From Microthrixaceae bacterium (GTDB taxonomy: Bacteria > Actinomycetota > Acidimicrobiia > Acidimicrobiales > Microtrichaceae), in the NCBI GenBank assembly GCA_020027475.1, contig JAHRAZ010000087.1, positions 1 through 35,609 on the forward strand: DNA of 35,609 nt, in the 5' to 3' direction. Positions 15,801 through 23,138 of this stretch are shown here, one piece after another. A model generated the notes under the pieces. It searched no databases. It was not told the origin of the DNA and was given only the letters and a program-made list of their open reading frames with translations. A program made the translations under genes and the position numbers. The stretch's first letter is position 1; every line of letters starts with the position of its first letter.

Positions 15801-17030
15801 GTGAGCAGATCCCAGCCCCCACCCAGATCGTTGAGCCTGGACGACGCCCGGAACCATTGGGTTCAAGCTGCCGGCCTCGCGCATTCAGCCGGGGGATCTC
15901 TGGAATCCCTGGTTGAGTCCACCGGATGGGCAAGAACGCTGGGGGGCGTGGACGCCTACCTGGCCCTCCGGGCGCGACAGCCGGCCCTGCACCGAGAAAC
16001 CGTCGATCGGGCGGTGGAGGATGGTTCCCTGCTGGTCAGCCCCGCTGCAAGGAACTGCAACTATGTGATTCCGGGCAGCCATCGTCAGTGGGCCCTGGCC
16101 GAGGCAGAGGAGATCTGGGCAGGAACTGCACCGGCCCAACACGCCAGGGCCGGACTCGTCGACGGCGAAGTGTCCCAGACCGCGACGGCAGTGATGGAAA
16201 CACTGACGTCTCCAATGACCACCGCCGAGATTCGTGCGTCGCTTCCCGAAGGCGTGATCAGGTCATTGGGAGATGCCGGCAAGGTGGCCGGCATCTCCTC
16301 ATCCTTGCCACCGGCGCTCCGGCAGCTCGAGTTCGAGGATCGAATCCGCCGACGCACAGATGGTTCCCGAATCGACACCGAAAAATACCACTGGACGCCA
16401 GTGGAGAGCCCTGATCCCTTCAGCGGTTCACAAGAGGACCGCCGGGCGCTCCTGGCTCACAGCTTCGCAACCTTCTGCGGACCGTTCACCGTGGCCGAAC
16501 TGGCCTCGTTCGCCGGCATCGGTCAGCGTGATGCACTGGCAGCGATCCATGCGGGTGAACTTGCAGCGGTGTCCTTGGAAACGCTTGGCGAGGCCTGGAT
16601 GCTTGCCGAGAGAGCCGATTCAGCCACGCCGGAACTGATCGACCCGACTGTGGTCAGGCTGCTCGGATTCGAGGATCTTGCATTGGTTGCACACAGCCCG
16701 GCAGCTTGGTTCGATCCAAGGCACCACTCACGCGAGATGCCGGTGTGGGGGCGTGGTGATCACACTCTCGGCGGTGCCAGCCACCTGTTCATGAGAACAA
16801 TCCTCTGTGGCCACCAGATGTCCGGTTTCTGGGCGTGGAATCCCGATGATCACCGCGTGGAGGTCGCGATGCTGGACAAACCCACCAAGTCGGTCAAAGA
16901 AGCAATACTTGGCGAGGTCGAGGCCGTGAGCGAGTTCCTCAACGCCGAAATCGGCAATGCGAGGATGACATCCATCGACAGCGAATCCACCGAACGGGTG
17001 CGCCTGGACGCGCTGCAATCACTCGCATAG
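15801..17030 (+). CDS. Winged-helix AlkZ/YcaQ-like (HTH_42) protein, catalytic motif absent
   Basis: 409-residue protein of the HTH_42 family, which includes the crosslink-repair glycosylases AlkZ and YcaQ. Family landmarks: an N-terminal winged-helix region (LSLDDARNHWVQAAGL), ARNCNYVIPGS, LGDAGKVAGISSSLPPALRQLE, and the C-terminal GFEDLALVAHSP and HLFMRTILCGHQMSGFW segments. AlkZ uses a Gln-x-Gln (or Gln-x-Asp) motif. At the matching place, between the first winged helix and the ALRAR helix, this protein has GGVDAYLALRAR, with no Gln pair. It may therefore bind DNA without glycosylase activity, or belong to a divergent subfamily. GTG start, 12 bp after the SBBP gene. Confidence 0.8.
   Translation: MSRSQPPPRSLSLDDARNHWVQAAGLAHSAGGSLESLVESTGWARTLGGVDAYLALRARQPALHRETVDRAVEDGSLLVSPAARNCNYVIPGSHRQWALAEAEEIWAGTAPAQHARAGLVDGEVSQTATAVMETLTSPMTTAEIRASLPEGVIRSLGDAGKVAGISSSLPPALRQLEFEDRIRRRTDGSRIDTEKYHWTPVESPDPFSGSQEDRRALLAHSFATFCGPFTVAELASFAGIGQRDALAAIHAGELAAVSLETLGEAWMLAERADSATPELIDPTVVRLLGFEDLALVAHSPAAWFDPRHHSREMPVWGRGDHTLGGASHLFMRTILCGHQMSGFWAWNPDDHRVEVAMLDKPTKSVKEAILGEVEAVSEFLNAEIGNARMTSIDSESTERVRLDALQSLA
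16269..16298. repeat. Intragenic 12-bp perfect inverted repeat
   Basis: GGAGATGCCGGC (16269-16280), loop AAGGTG, GCCGGCATCTCC (16287-16298), inside the HTH_42 gene at the conserved GDAGKVAGIS segment. It may arise by chance from codon choice in a pseudo-symmetric peptide. Confidence 0.7.
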
Positions 17031-17103
17031 CCGGCGCAGCCGATCTATTCCGCCGGCACGGTCATGCCGACTACCTTCAATCCGTGTCAGGTACGCACAA
17101 CAC

Positions 17104-17301
17104 ATGTCCCTCACCTGCTCGTGCATGGCGGTTCGAGATCAGACGGTCATCGACTTGATCGACAGTGACATCACCCCACTCGAAGGAATCACCGCTGCAT
17201 GCGGCGCCCGCGGAGATAGTGGTTCCTGCGTTCCCACAATCGAAGCGTTGTTGGCATTGGCCCAGGACAATTCGGCACGACATTCCCTGAACCCCGCGTG
17301 A
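17104..17301 (+). CDS. bfd: Bacterioferritin-associated ferredoxin-like protein, one cluster ligand missing
   Basis: 65-residue Bfd-type [2Fe-2S] protein, which normally reduces and releases iron from bacterioferritin. The N-terminal CxC is present (TCSCMAVRDQTV), and the second half matches the family AACGAGxxCGxC region but reads AACGARGDSGSC. The third ligand is Ser (AGT), one base from Cys (TGT). The neighbouring Cys of AACG could conceivably substitute, otherwise the cluster would be incomplete. The start is uncertain: ATG 17104 gives the family N-terminus, while a TACCTT box (17072-17077) sits 6 nt before a GTG at 17084 in another frame. Directly followed by the broken bfr gene, so the whole iron-storage module may be decaying. 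Confidence 0.7.
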   Translation: MSLTCSCMAVRDQTVIDLIDSDITPLEGITAACGARGDSGSCVPTIEALLALAQDNSARHSLNPA

Positions 17302-17341
17302 GCTCGACTGGGTTCAACAACTCCATTCATCGGGAGCAGCC

Positions 17342-17807
17342 ATGCAGGGCAATCCGGAAACTCTCGACATCCTCAACGAGATTCTCACTGCCGAACTGAC
17401 AGCAGTGAATCAGTACTTCATCCACGCGAAAATGTGCCGGACTGGGGCTTCGACCAATTGCACCATCACTCCCGAGCGGAGTCGATCGACGAGATGAACA
17501 TGCAGAAGCACTGATCGAGGGGATCCTGTACTTCGATGGTGTTCCCAACTTGCAACGCCTCTCGCCACTACGCATCGGTGAAACGGTTCGCGAACAGCTA
17601 CAGAATGATTTGGCCGAAGAGAACGAGGCGGTGGTACGACTCAACGCCGGCGTGGCCAGGTCCGCGGAGCTGGGCGACAACGGCTCCCGCGCGCTTCTCG
17701 AGGACAGACTTGCCTCGGAAGAAGAGCACGTTGACTGGCTGGAATCACAGTTGTCGGCAATGGATCAAATCGGAGAGTCCGCGTACCTGGCCGAGCAACT
17801 AGGCTGA
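17342..17807 (+). pseudogene. bfr: Bacterioferritin, disrupted by two frameshifts
   Basis: Three reading frames joined end to end reconstruct an almost complete (~156 aa) bacterioferritin, the haem-containing 24-mer iron store. Segment 1 (17342-17437) encodes MQGNPETLDILNEILTAELT and on to HAKMC. Segment 2 (from 17443) encodes WGFDQLHHHSRAESIDEM. Segment 3 (from CAT at 17499 to 17807) encodes HAEALIEGILYFDGVPNLQR through SEEEHVDWLE to the stop. One base is missing near 17438-17442 and another at 17497-17498. The second loss falls inside the EMKHAE motif, between ferroxidase Glu51 and His54, next to the haem-ligand Met52. A good GGGAG ribosome-binding site precedes the ATG. As written the gene yields only a truncated peptide. 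True pseudogene or sequence error. Confidence 0.88.
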
Positions 17808-17822
17808 AGCGTCGAGCGACTC

Positions 17823-18776
17823 ATGTCTGACGCCGATGCCAAGCCCCACATCCTTCTCGCCACTGCGACGAACGCCTGGGATCTCGATGACGATGCCCAA
17901 CCGCTTCTCGCAGCTCTCGAGAAAGCTCAAATCTTGGGGACGCCCGCTGTGTGGACCGACGAATCCGTCGATTGGTCAGCGGCGGACGCCGTAATCATCC
18001 GCTCCACATGGGACTACGCCACCAGACACCCCGAATTCCTGAGCTGGGTCGAGCGGGTCGCGGCCAGCACGAATTTGTACAACTCTGCGGACATGGTTTC
18101 CTGGAACACCAACAAGCGCTATCTCGGAGAACTCGCCGAACATCTGGCAGTGGTGGACACCTTCTACGCCGACGGGAATTCGCAGGGGGGCATCCGCAAC
18201 GCGATCTCCAGCGCCCTGAACTCTCCCCAAGTCCAGGGTTCACCGACCGGAAACGGAGAATTCGTGGTGAAACCCACGGTATCCGCGGGATCCAGGAGCA
18301 CCGGCCGATTCAGTGCCGCCGACATCGGCCCGGCAAGTGATCTTGCGGCAAACATCGCGGCGACCGGGCGCGAAGTGATGGTTCAGCCCTATCTCCCGTC
18401 GGTGGACACCGGCTCCGAGACCGGTCTGGTGTATTTCAACGGGGTGTTCAGCCACGGCTTTGAAAAGGGATCGATCCTCCATCTCCACGAGGTCGGCTCC
18501 GATCATGCCGAACATGGGCTGTTCGCCCTCGAACGAATCGGCCCGCGTGTACCTCGATCCGACCAGTTGAAAGTTGCCCAATCGGTGATCGACCACATCA
18601 GCACCCGATTTTCCGAAGCCCCTCTCTACGCACGCGTCGATCTGCTCGACTCGATCGAGGGCACTCCGCTTCTTCTGGAACTGGAGATAACCGAACCGTC
18701 ATGGTTCCTTGCAACGTCTCCCGGGGCGGCCGACACCGCAGCCCGCGCGATCCGCGCAAGGATCGCCAAGGTTTAG
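17823..18776 (+). CDS. ATP-grasp ligase, DcsG-like
   Basis: 317-residue ATP-grasp enzyme, which would join a carboxylate to a nucleophile through an acyl-phosphate. The layout follows the family that includes DcsG (O-ureido-D-serine cyclo-ligase of cycloserine synthesis) and related RimK/glutathione-synthetase-like enzymes: WDLDDDAQPLLAALE, AVIIRSTWDYATRHPEFLSWV, SWNTNKRYLGELA, the nucleotide-binding VVKPTVSAGSRST, VMVQPYLPSVDTGSETGLVYF and the metal/ATP end LELEITEPSWFL. No other cycloserine genes are nearby, so the substrate is unknown. It starts 16 bp after bfr. Its TAG stop overlaps the TAA stop of the convergent gene (18773-18776). Confidence 0.82.
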   Translation: MSDADAKPHILLATATNAWDLDDDAQPLLAALEKAQILGTPAVWTDESVDWSAADAVIIRSTWDYATRHPEFLSWVERVAASTNLYNSADMVSWNTNKRYLGELAEHLAVVDTFYADGNSQGGIRNAISSALNSPQVQGSPTGNGEFVVKPTVSAGSRSTGRFSAADIGPASDLAANIAATGREVMVQPYLPSVDTGSETGLVYFNGVFSHGFEKGSILHLHEVGSDHAEHGLFALERIGPRVPRSDQLKVAQSVIDHISTRFSEAPLYARVDLLDSIEGTPLLLELEITEPSWFLATSPGAADTAARAIRARIAKV

Positions 18777-19534
18777 TCCCCTGGGGCGACCTCACCACCA
18801 CGGTCGCTACCGGACTCATCCGAGACACCGCCGGATTCACCTGCACCCGCAGCGGAGGAGCGCTTCTGAAGTATCACTGCGCTGACTACTGCCACCACCA
18901 GCACTACGGCGAGCGCGATCAACCACGGCGACGATTCGGAGGTGTCTTGATTGCTGTGTTCTCCGGAGGGAACTGGCGGTGTTCCGATTACGGTGCCCTC
19001 ACCTTCGACTCCTGCCGCGTCGCCCCCGTCACCCACACCGCCAACCGCGTCGTTGGTCTGTGGTTTGGTGGCTGTGGTTTCGGCGCCTTCCACAACCACC
19101 GGATCGAGATCCAGTTGCCCGGAAGGTGTCACACAGATCACTCTCAGGTTCCAGGTGCCGGCCTCGGGAAATACAACTTTGGCGCCGAATAGCCCATCTC
19201 CTGCTGGAATCAGGGTGGCTGGTGTCAGGCTCGCTCCGGCATCGGAGTCTCCCGTCACCGTGACTGCGGCATCGGAGACGGCGTGTCCATCGGCCGCGAA
19301 GGTGATGTTCACGGACATGTCGAGCACCAACGGATCCGGACTGGCATCCAACGAAACCAAGTCAATGGCGGCCTCCCCTTCATGTGCGCCAGCGACTTCT
19401 GGGGCAGCACCGACCAAAAGGGCCAAAAGGCCGACCAGAAGGTACGGGAGAACCGGCGTCGCCACGGCAATGTGCGTCCCCCACTCGAAGCCACCCACCC
19501 GAGGGGATTGCGGGCTCAACCGTGCGCAACTCAT
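18773..19534 (-). CDS. Exported YtkA/CopC-partner protein with C-terminal membrane anchor
   Basis: 253-residue surface protein. The N-terminal hydrophobic signal (about 26-48, VATPVLPYLLVGLLALLVGA) ends near AGAHEGEA. The ectodomain has a YtkA-like pattern (NITFAADGHAVSDAAVTVTG, AGDGLFGAKVVFPEAGTWNLRVI). A Gly/Glu-rich linker and a C-terminal membrane helix (SPWLIALAVVLVVAVVSAVI) with a basic stop-transfer follow. The start ATG (19534) overlaps the stop of the CopC-CopD gene (ATGA), so translation is coupled. Such proteins accompany CopC/CopD copper-handling proteins in Gram-positive bacteria; a role in copper or cytochrome-oxidase metallation is inference. Confidence 0.8.
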   Translation of the reverse strand: MSCARLSPQSPRVGGFEWGTHIAVATPVLPYLLVGLLALLVGAAPEVAGAHEGEAAIDLVSLDASPDPLVLDMSVNITFAADGHAVSDAAVTVTGDSDAGASLTPATLIPAGDGLFGAKVVFPEAGTWNLRVICVTPSGQLDLDPVVVEGAETTATKPQTNDAVGGVGDGGDAAGVEGEGTVIGTPPVPSGEHSNQDTSESSPWLIALAVVLVVAVVSAVILQKRSSAAGAGESGGVSDESGSDRGGEVAPGD

Positions 19535-21210
19535 CCGATCTCCACTTCGAACTGGCCGGCCGCCGGGGGCGCCGGCGATGCCACGACCGTAACCTCGAAG
19601 TCCCACCGTCCGGCAGCAAGATCCACTTGGGGGACAATCGCGTGGCTTGCCGTGATCATCGTGACAGGGATTCTACGGGACTCCACCAGATCCGATCCGA
19701 CACGAAGCTCGGCTGCCTCCACATCTTTGAGCGATCCGTCCAGCGACAGGAAGTAGAGATGAACTTCGTTGGCTCCCGACTCGGCTGGATACACCTGCAT
19801 CCGAACCGTGGTTTCGCCGGCTTGGGAAACACCCTGGAAGTCCTGGGGCACACTCTGGGTGGGCGGGACCATGCCGGCCAACACGCTGGTCGTGGCCACA
19901 ACTGCCACCACAACCAGAACCTCCAACCTGAGGGTTCTCGGCAGATTCCGGAGAGAATTGGCTCCGCTTGCCAAGGTCCGCCGATTGATCCAACCCAGAA
20001 TCACCATGGCAAAAACGAGCGCAACCTTCACGGCCAGGGTGAGGCTGTAATCCGACTCGCCCAGAGACTCGAAGAACTCGGAGACTCCGCCAACCAGAAG
20101 ACCGGCATTCAATGCTCCAGACACCACCACCACCAGAACAGCCACTACAGCCAAGGAGGAGAACGCTGCCAGCCTGTGACCGTTCTCGCCGGCTCTCGAG
20201 ATCCCCGGCTCAAGCGCTGGTTGCGCCCCTTCGCCTACAGCCAGGGATGTTCGTCTCGCCGATTTCGACTCCCAGGTCATTGCCACATACACGAGGCCGC
20301 CTGCCCACACAGAGGCAGCAAACACATGCGTCATGTTCACCACAACCGCCACCCAGGAGAGAGCCGAGTCGTGGCCCGACAACGACGGCACCATCCCAAG
20401 GAACACCACCGCCGCGATCAACTGGACCCGTTTGGCACGGCTGCCCTGGCGGATGTCTCCGGCCGCCACCACCAGCGCCGACGCAACGATCGCGGCGAGC
20501 CACAGGGCGGATCCACCCCAGGGCCCAACCGGTCGAATCAGATCGCTCATCACCACCGTCTCCGGGATCAGCGAGTCGGAGAGTTCCATTCCCAGACCCC
20601 AGAGACCGAGCACGGAACCCCCTGCACAGGCTGCCGCCACACCGATCCAAAGCCGGCGATGCGGCCAGCGCTCGGGTTCGGTGCCTGCACGATCCACGCG
20701 GAACGCAACCACCAAAGAGCCCAACCCCAGCAACACTGCGCCCAGATACATGGCCCTGCCGAACACACCCACCAGCCACCCCGTGGAGTACATGTTGTCG
20801 CTGGTCTCCGCTGCACCCGTGACCTCGCCAACATGGAACACATAGGATCCGGCGACCACGTGGTTGTCCTCACTGATCAGACGGTACGAAACCGTGTAGG
20901 TACCCCGTGAGTCCCCTCTGAGCCCCTGGGTGATCACTGTGGATTCACCAGAGAATTCTGCCTCACCAACCTGAGACTCCCGACCATCGGGATCCAGAAT
21001 CACGACACCATCGCCACCGCTGACGCGGGCGGCCTCGTCGAACGCCAGAACGATCTCCGAAGGGACCGCATCAACGATCTCGTTGTTGGCCGGCGTGCTG
21101 GAAAGGAGGGTTGCATGAGCCGACGCCGACGCCGAGAACCCGGCAATGACGGCTGCCACCAACACGGCGAAGACAACCCAACGGACGTTGGCGAAGCGAT
21201 CGTTGTGCAT
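19531..21210 (-). CDS. CopC-CopD fusion, copper-binding/transport protein
   Basis: 559 residues. A signal peptide (to about 31, SASASA) releases an N-terminal HATLLSSTPAN, typical of mature CopC, where the first His binds Cu(II). The second copper site follows in SEDNHVVAGSYVFHVG. Residues ~145-450 are a CopD-like multi-helix membrane domain (about eight segments, including LSWVAVVVNMTHVFAASVWAGG). A C-terminal extracytoplasmic domain (about 455-559) carries strand-rich sequence. The fusion would bind copper outside and move it across or within the membrane. Start ATG 21210 is chosen over GTG 21219 because TATCGT lies 7 nt upstream. It is the first gene of a two-gene operon. Confidence 0.9.
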   Translation of the reverse strand: MHNDRFANVRWVVFAVLVAAVIAGFSASASAHATLLSSTPANNEIVDAVPSEIVLAFDEAARVSGGDGVVILDPDGRESQVGEAEFSGESTVITQGLRGDSRGTYTVSYRLISEDNHVVAGSYVFHVGEVTGAAETSDNMYSTGWLVGVFGRAMYLGAVLLGLGSLVVAFRVDRAGTEPERWPHRRLWIGVAAACAGGSVLGLWGLGMELSDSLIPETVVMSDLIRPVGPWGGSALWLAAIVASALVVAAGDIRQGSRAKRVQLIAAVVFLGMVPSLSGHDSALSWVAVVVNMTHVFAASVWAGGLVYVAMTWESKSARRTSLAVGEGAQPALEPGISRAGENGHRLAAFSSLAVVAVLVVVVSGALNAGLLVGGVSEFFESLGESDYSLTLAVKVALVFAMVILGWINRRTLASGANSLRNLPRTLRLEVLVVVAVVATTSVLAGMVPPTQSVPQDFQGVSQAGETTVRMQVYPAESGANEVHLYFLSLDGSLKDVEAAELRVGSDLVESRRIPVTMITASHAIVPQVDLAAGRWDFEVTVVASPAPPAAGQFEVEIG

Positions 21211-21222
21211 CGTGATCACGAT
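21209..21222. promoter_or_regulatory. 14-bp perfect palindrome over the copCD start
   Basis: ATCGTGATCACGAT overlaps the -10 box (21218-21223) and the first base pairs of the CopC-CopD start codon. It could be an operator, but a 14-bp palindrome is expected a few times by chance in a window of this size. Confidence 0.3.
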
Positions 21223-21223
21223 A
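21218..21223 (-). promoter_or_regulatory. -10 box for the CopC-CopD gene
   Basis: TATCGT on the minus strand, 7 nt before the ATG at 21210. Confidence 0.45.
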
Positions 21224-21334
21224 GATCACAACTGGATCGGGCAAGGTCTGCGCAAGCCTCGCGACCACCGGCTCGAGATCGCGGCCATTCCGTCAGGCCT
21301 TCCGGCCATGGCGACATTCAACGACTTCATCGCG

Positions 21335-21340
21335 CATAAT
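21335..21340 (+). promoter_or_regulatory. Candidate -10 box for the crotonase gene
   Basis: CATAAT (5 of 6 to TATAAT) with GCGACA 18 bp upstream (21311-21316). It would give a ~30-nt 5' UTR containing the AGGAG at 21366-21370. Confidence 0.35.
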
Positions 21341-21376
21341 CTGATGCCCGGTCAGATCAACACCCAGGAGAGTCAC

Positions 21377-22222
21377 ATGAGTGCAGCCGCCGACGAACAG
21401 CCAGACGTGGACGACCAGATCCTCTACGAGGTCACCGAGGGCGTTGCCCGCCTGAGGATCAATGCCCCCGAACAGGGGAACTCGCTGAGCGCAGCGATGC
21501 GAGATCGAATCACCGAGCGCCTGGAGTGGGCCTCAGGCGATCTGGCCGTTCGTTGTGTGATCATCACAGCAGCGGGAGAACGACACTTCTGCACTGGTGC
21601 CAACCTCGGTGGAGCGCAGAAGCCCACACCGGTGAAGCCTGAAGGTGCGCCGGCGAGGGCAATGGGTGATGCAGCCAGGATGATTCGTTCCGGTTGGCAG
21701 AGACTGATCGCATCAATTCTGGATTGCGAGAAGCCCGTGATAGCTGCCGTGAATGGAACTGCAGCAGGTGGAGGAGCACAGATCGTGCTCGCAGCAGACC
21801 TCGTGGTGATGGCCGAGGGGTCGAAGCTCGTGGAGGTATTCGTGAAGCGGGGCATTATTCCGGATGCGGGTGGCGCTTATCTCCTGCCCCGACTGGTGGG
21901 CCCACACGTTGCCAAGGAACTCATGTTCCTGGCGGACGACGTGAAGGCGGATCGCTGCGCTCAACTCGGAATCGCCAACCGGGTTGTACCGGCCGACGAA
22001 CTCAGTGCAGCGGTGGACGAGTTGGCAGCGCGCTTGAGCACAGCTCCGACCAAGGCACTGGCTCTGACCAAGAGCCTCATCAATCGCAGCTTCGAAACAG
22101 GACGCGAAACCGCCTTTGTCCAGGAAGCCGCAGCCCAGGACTGGCTCACCGCATCAGAGGACTTCGCCGAAGGCATGCTTGCATTCCGCGAGCGACGCTC
22201 ACCCGAGTTCAAGGGTTGGTGA
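21377..22222 (+). CDS. Enoyl-CoA hydratase/isomerase family protein (crotonase)
   Basis: 281-residue crotonase-fold enzyme acting on acyl-CoA thioesters. The CoA/oxyanion elements are visible: AGERHFCTGANLGG and AAVNGTAAGGGAQIVLAADLVV. At the site of hydratase Glu144 it has FVKRGIIPDAGGAYLLPRLVG, i.e. the PD-x-GG form found in PaaG-like isomerases rather than the PE-x-x-LG...PGAGG of classical hydratases, so isomerase or other crotonase chemistry is plausible. The frame is open far upstream, but AGGAG 6 nt before ATG 21377 and the family N-terminus fix this start. It stands alone, divergent from copCD. Confidence 0.9.
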   Translation: MSAAADEQPDVDDQILYEVTEGVARLRINAPEQGNSLSAAMRDRITERLEWASGDLAVRCVIITAAGERHFCTGANLGGAQKPTPVKPEGAPARAMGDAARMIRSGWQRLIASILDCEKPVIAAVNGTAAGGGAQIVLAADLVVMAEGSKLVEVFVKRGIIPDAGGAYLLPRLVGPHVAKELMFLADDVKADRCAQLGIANRVVPADELSAAVDELAARLSTAPTKALALTKSLINRSFETGRETAFVQEAAAQDWLTASEDFAEGMLAFRERRSPEFKGW

Positions 22223-22287
22223 CCTGTAACTACCTTTCAGAACATTTCATGAACTTTCACTTGCTTCCTCCTGCCTGATCCGGGAAA

Positions 22288-22311
22288 CTGCCTCCAGAGA
22301 GGAAGAGGCAG
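22288..22311 (+). promoter_or_regulatory. Hairpin just upstream of the lipoprotein start
   Basis: CTGCCTC (22288-22294) pairs with GAGGCAG (22305-22311), enclosing the purine-rich GAGAGGAA. It ends 2 nt before the GTG at 22314 and could hide the ribosome-binding site. No function is known. Confidence 0.35.
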
Positions 22312-22313
22312 GT

Positions 22314-23138
22314 GTGGCAGGGTTCAGCAGAAATTCAGCAAGGCTGCGTCTGGATCGCGCCGGCTGGACCAACGCGCTGGGGCTGGCGGGTGTTGCGACA
22401 GCGCTGCTGCTCACAGCCTGCTCAGATCCGGAACCCAACCGCGCCGCAATCAACGCTCTTGGACCGCAGGCATCGGGAAACCCGGAGTCGGAGCCGACCG
22501 ACTCGAGCTCCTCACAATCCGATCCCACTGGCTCAGCCGAGGAAGGGTCCGCTCGGCATCCCCCCGAAACCGTTCCGCCGACTGCCTCGGGGAGCAACGA
22601 CTGGTTTCCAGAGGGCGCTTCGTCCGCCGACGTGATGCGACTCGATGAGGTCGGGAAGGTTCTCGAGTCATATGACCGGGTTCTCACGGAGTTGAGCGCC
22701 AATCCGCAAATGGCAGCAGACGATCAGAGCGCGGTGATTCTTCGGTGGCACTCTGTGGTCCTGGCCGGAACACGCCTGGATGAAGAAGTCCGTACGAGGA
22801 CGCTGACCAACCATCGGGCCAACCACATGATCGTGCGTCCGCCCACCGAACATGATCGACGGAACTCACAGGGTCGCGAGAGTGAGTCGCTGTCCTGGAT
22901 TCACTCGGTGGTGAAGATCCATGACACAACGAATCCGAGCCAGATCGAATTCGGCTACTGCGGCTATTCCCCGGGGGTCGGCTATCACGATCGTACCGGC
23001 GAGGTACTCGACGACCGACGTGCGACAACAAGAGGATCGGGTCGCGCCACCCGATCCTCCGACGGTCGACTGCTGCTTTCATCCCTGGTCGATGAGGAGC
23101 TGCTTCTCCTCGGGACAGGGGAGGGAAACCCGTGCTGA
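22314..23138 (+). CDS. Hypothetical lipoprotein
   Basis: 274 residues, not recognised. The N-terminus has a basic region, a hydrophobic segment (about 20-35) and a lipobox (LLTAC, Cys near 36), so it should be lipid-anchored on the outer face of the membrane. A Ser/Pro/Glu-rich linker (about 45-95) follows, then a more ordered region from about 96 (DWFPEGASSADVMRLDEVGK) with an alpha-helical stretch and a cysteine pair region (FGYCGYSPGVGYHD). The GTG start follows purine-rich GAGGAAGAGG. Its last 7 bases overlap the start of the next gene, which is also exported, suggesting that the two products work together. Confidence 0.7.
   Translation: MAGFSRNSARLRLDRAGWTNALGLAGVATALLLTACSDPEPNRAAINALGPQASGNPESEPTDSSSSQSDPTGSAEEGSARHPPETVPPTASGSNDWFPEGASSADVMRLDEVGKVLESYDRVLTELSANPQMAADDQSAVILRWHSVVLAGTRLDEEVRTRTLTNHRANHMIVRPPTEHDRRNSQGRESESLSWIHSVVKIHDTTNPSQIEFGYCGYSPGVGYHDRTGEVLDDRRATTRGSGRATRSSDGRLLLSSLVDEELLLLGTGEGNPC

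Noticed and set aside
17084-17158. Short GTG-initiated frame behind the TACCTT box upstream of bfd
   Set aside because: It encodes ~24 residues unrelated to Bfd and ends inside the bfd frame; the family N-terminus fits ATG 17104 better.
17823-18776. Cycloserine biosynthesis gene cluster
   Set aside because: Only the DcsG-like ATP-grasp enzyme is present; its neighbours are iron and copper genes.
19384-20910. 508-codon plus-strand open frame opposite CopC-CopD
   Set aside because: Its His/Arg/Gln-rich composition is that of an antisense frame of a membrane protein, and CopC-CopD is certain.
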